Assembly (NCBI GenBank): GCA_937934465.1
Contig: CALGZO010000310.1
Location: forward strand, 1 to 5,266
Direction of reading: 5' to 3'
Source: an uncultured Fimbriimonadales bacterium
GTDB taxonomy: Bacteria; Armatimonadota; Fimbriimonadia; Fimbriimonadales; GBS-DC
Length of the DNA: 5,266 bases
Each line of letters starts with the position of its first letter. Within the stretch, counting starts at the first letter, position 1. The position numbers and the translations under genes were made by a program. Shown here in pieces: positions 5,192 through 5,266 of the stretch. The notes below the pieces were generated by a model. That model did no database searches. It was given only the letters and a program-made list of their open reading frames with translations, and was not told the origin of the DNA.

Positions 5192-5266
5192 GGGGAACCC
5201 CCTCCTGCAGGTTCCCCCTTGAAAAGGGGGAACCGATTTTTCTCAGTTGGTTCCCCCTGCTTGCAG
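5192..5266. repeat. Cluster of GGTTCCCCC palindromic repeats running off the right edge
   Basis: The motif occurs four times in 75 bases: inverted as GGGGAACCCC (5192-5201), direct as GGTTCCCCCTT (5210-5220), inverted as AAGGGGGAACC (5224-5234) and direct as GGTTCCCCCTGC (5249-5260). Copies two and three form a perfect 11-bp stem; copies one and two can instead form an 8-bp stem, so the folds exclude each other. The short TGCAG occurs after copy one and after copy four. This looks like an intergenic REP- or MITE-like repeat array; it is cut by the window end, so its full size is unknown. Confidence 0.65.
5210..5241 (+). terminator. Hairpin with T tract, possible terminator of the enolase-superfamily gene
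   Basis: The perfect stem 5210-5220/5224-5234 with a GAA loop is followed two bases later by TTTTT (5237-5241), the layout of a Rho-independent terminator on the plus strand. It lies about 150 bp after the stop codon at 5061, farther than usual, and also belongs to the repeat cluster, so termination may be incidental. Confidence 0.45.

Noticed and set aside
5070..5222. 50-codon ORF after the enolase-superfamily gene (ATG 5070, stop 5220-5222), with a GAGG 6 nt upstream
   Set aside because: It reads through the bulged hairpin and ends inside the palindromic repeat, its third codon positions are far less GC-rich than those of the neighbours, and the product resembles no family I know.

Overview
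The window looks like a stretch of chromosome from an uncultured, GC-rich bacterium, most likely of the phylum Armatimonadota. The main clue is the type IV-pilin-like gene at 2166-2975. Its N-terminal helix runs straight into a LFPVFAQARESARKTQCLSN segment and it carries a late H-X9-DG motif, a combination I associate with the expanded pseudopilin families of Armatimonadota and Planctomycetota. This assignment comes from recalled family features, not a search. Codons in the real genes end mostly in G or C.

Layout, left to right: (1) bases 1-50 probably hold the last codons of a plus-strand gene that converges on the next one with a 4-bp gap. (2) A large minus-strand gene (55 to about 2022, possibly up to 2106) encodes a polytopic membrane protein with a C-terminal TPR domain, resembling the TMTC/DUF1736 class of GT-C glycosyltransferases. 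(3) A short divergent control region (about 2020-2165) contains a textbook forward promoter (TTGACA, 18 bp, TATAAT with an extended -10), three AACCAT half-sites exactly 20 bp apart and a hairpin. (4) A plus-strand pair follows: a DUF1559-type prepilin (2166-2975) and, 14 bp later, a 66-residue single-pass membrane protein with a Pro/Gly/Ala-rich tail (2990-3190). (5) A perfect 10-bp GC-rich stem separates this pair from the convergent gene. (6) A minus-strand gene (3224-3823) encodes ribosomal protein bL25 of the two-domain TL5/CTC type. (7) Divergent from it, a plus-strand gene (3931-5061) encodes a mandelate racemase/muconate lactonizing enzyme family protein. (8) The last 205 bases have no convincing gene but contain an imperfect hairpin and a cluster of GGTTCCCCC palindromic repeats that runs off the right edge.

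The genes do not form one pathway. The only evident operon is the prepilin with its small membrane partner. The others are single-gene units in alternating orientation: surface glycosylation (inferred), ribosome assembly and acid-sugar or related catabolism (inferred). I found no defence system, CRISPR array, transposase, tRNA or rRNA. The points most worth a second look are the start-site puzzle of the TMTC-like gene, the symmetric operator-like sites over the prepilin promoter, the Lys-to-Arg change at a catalytic position of the enolase-superfamily enzyme, and the palindromic repeats at the right edge.
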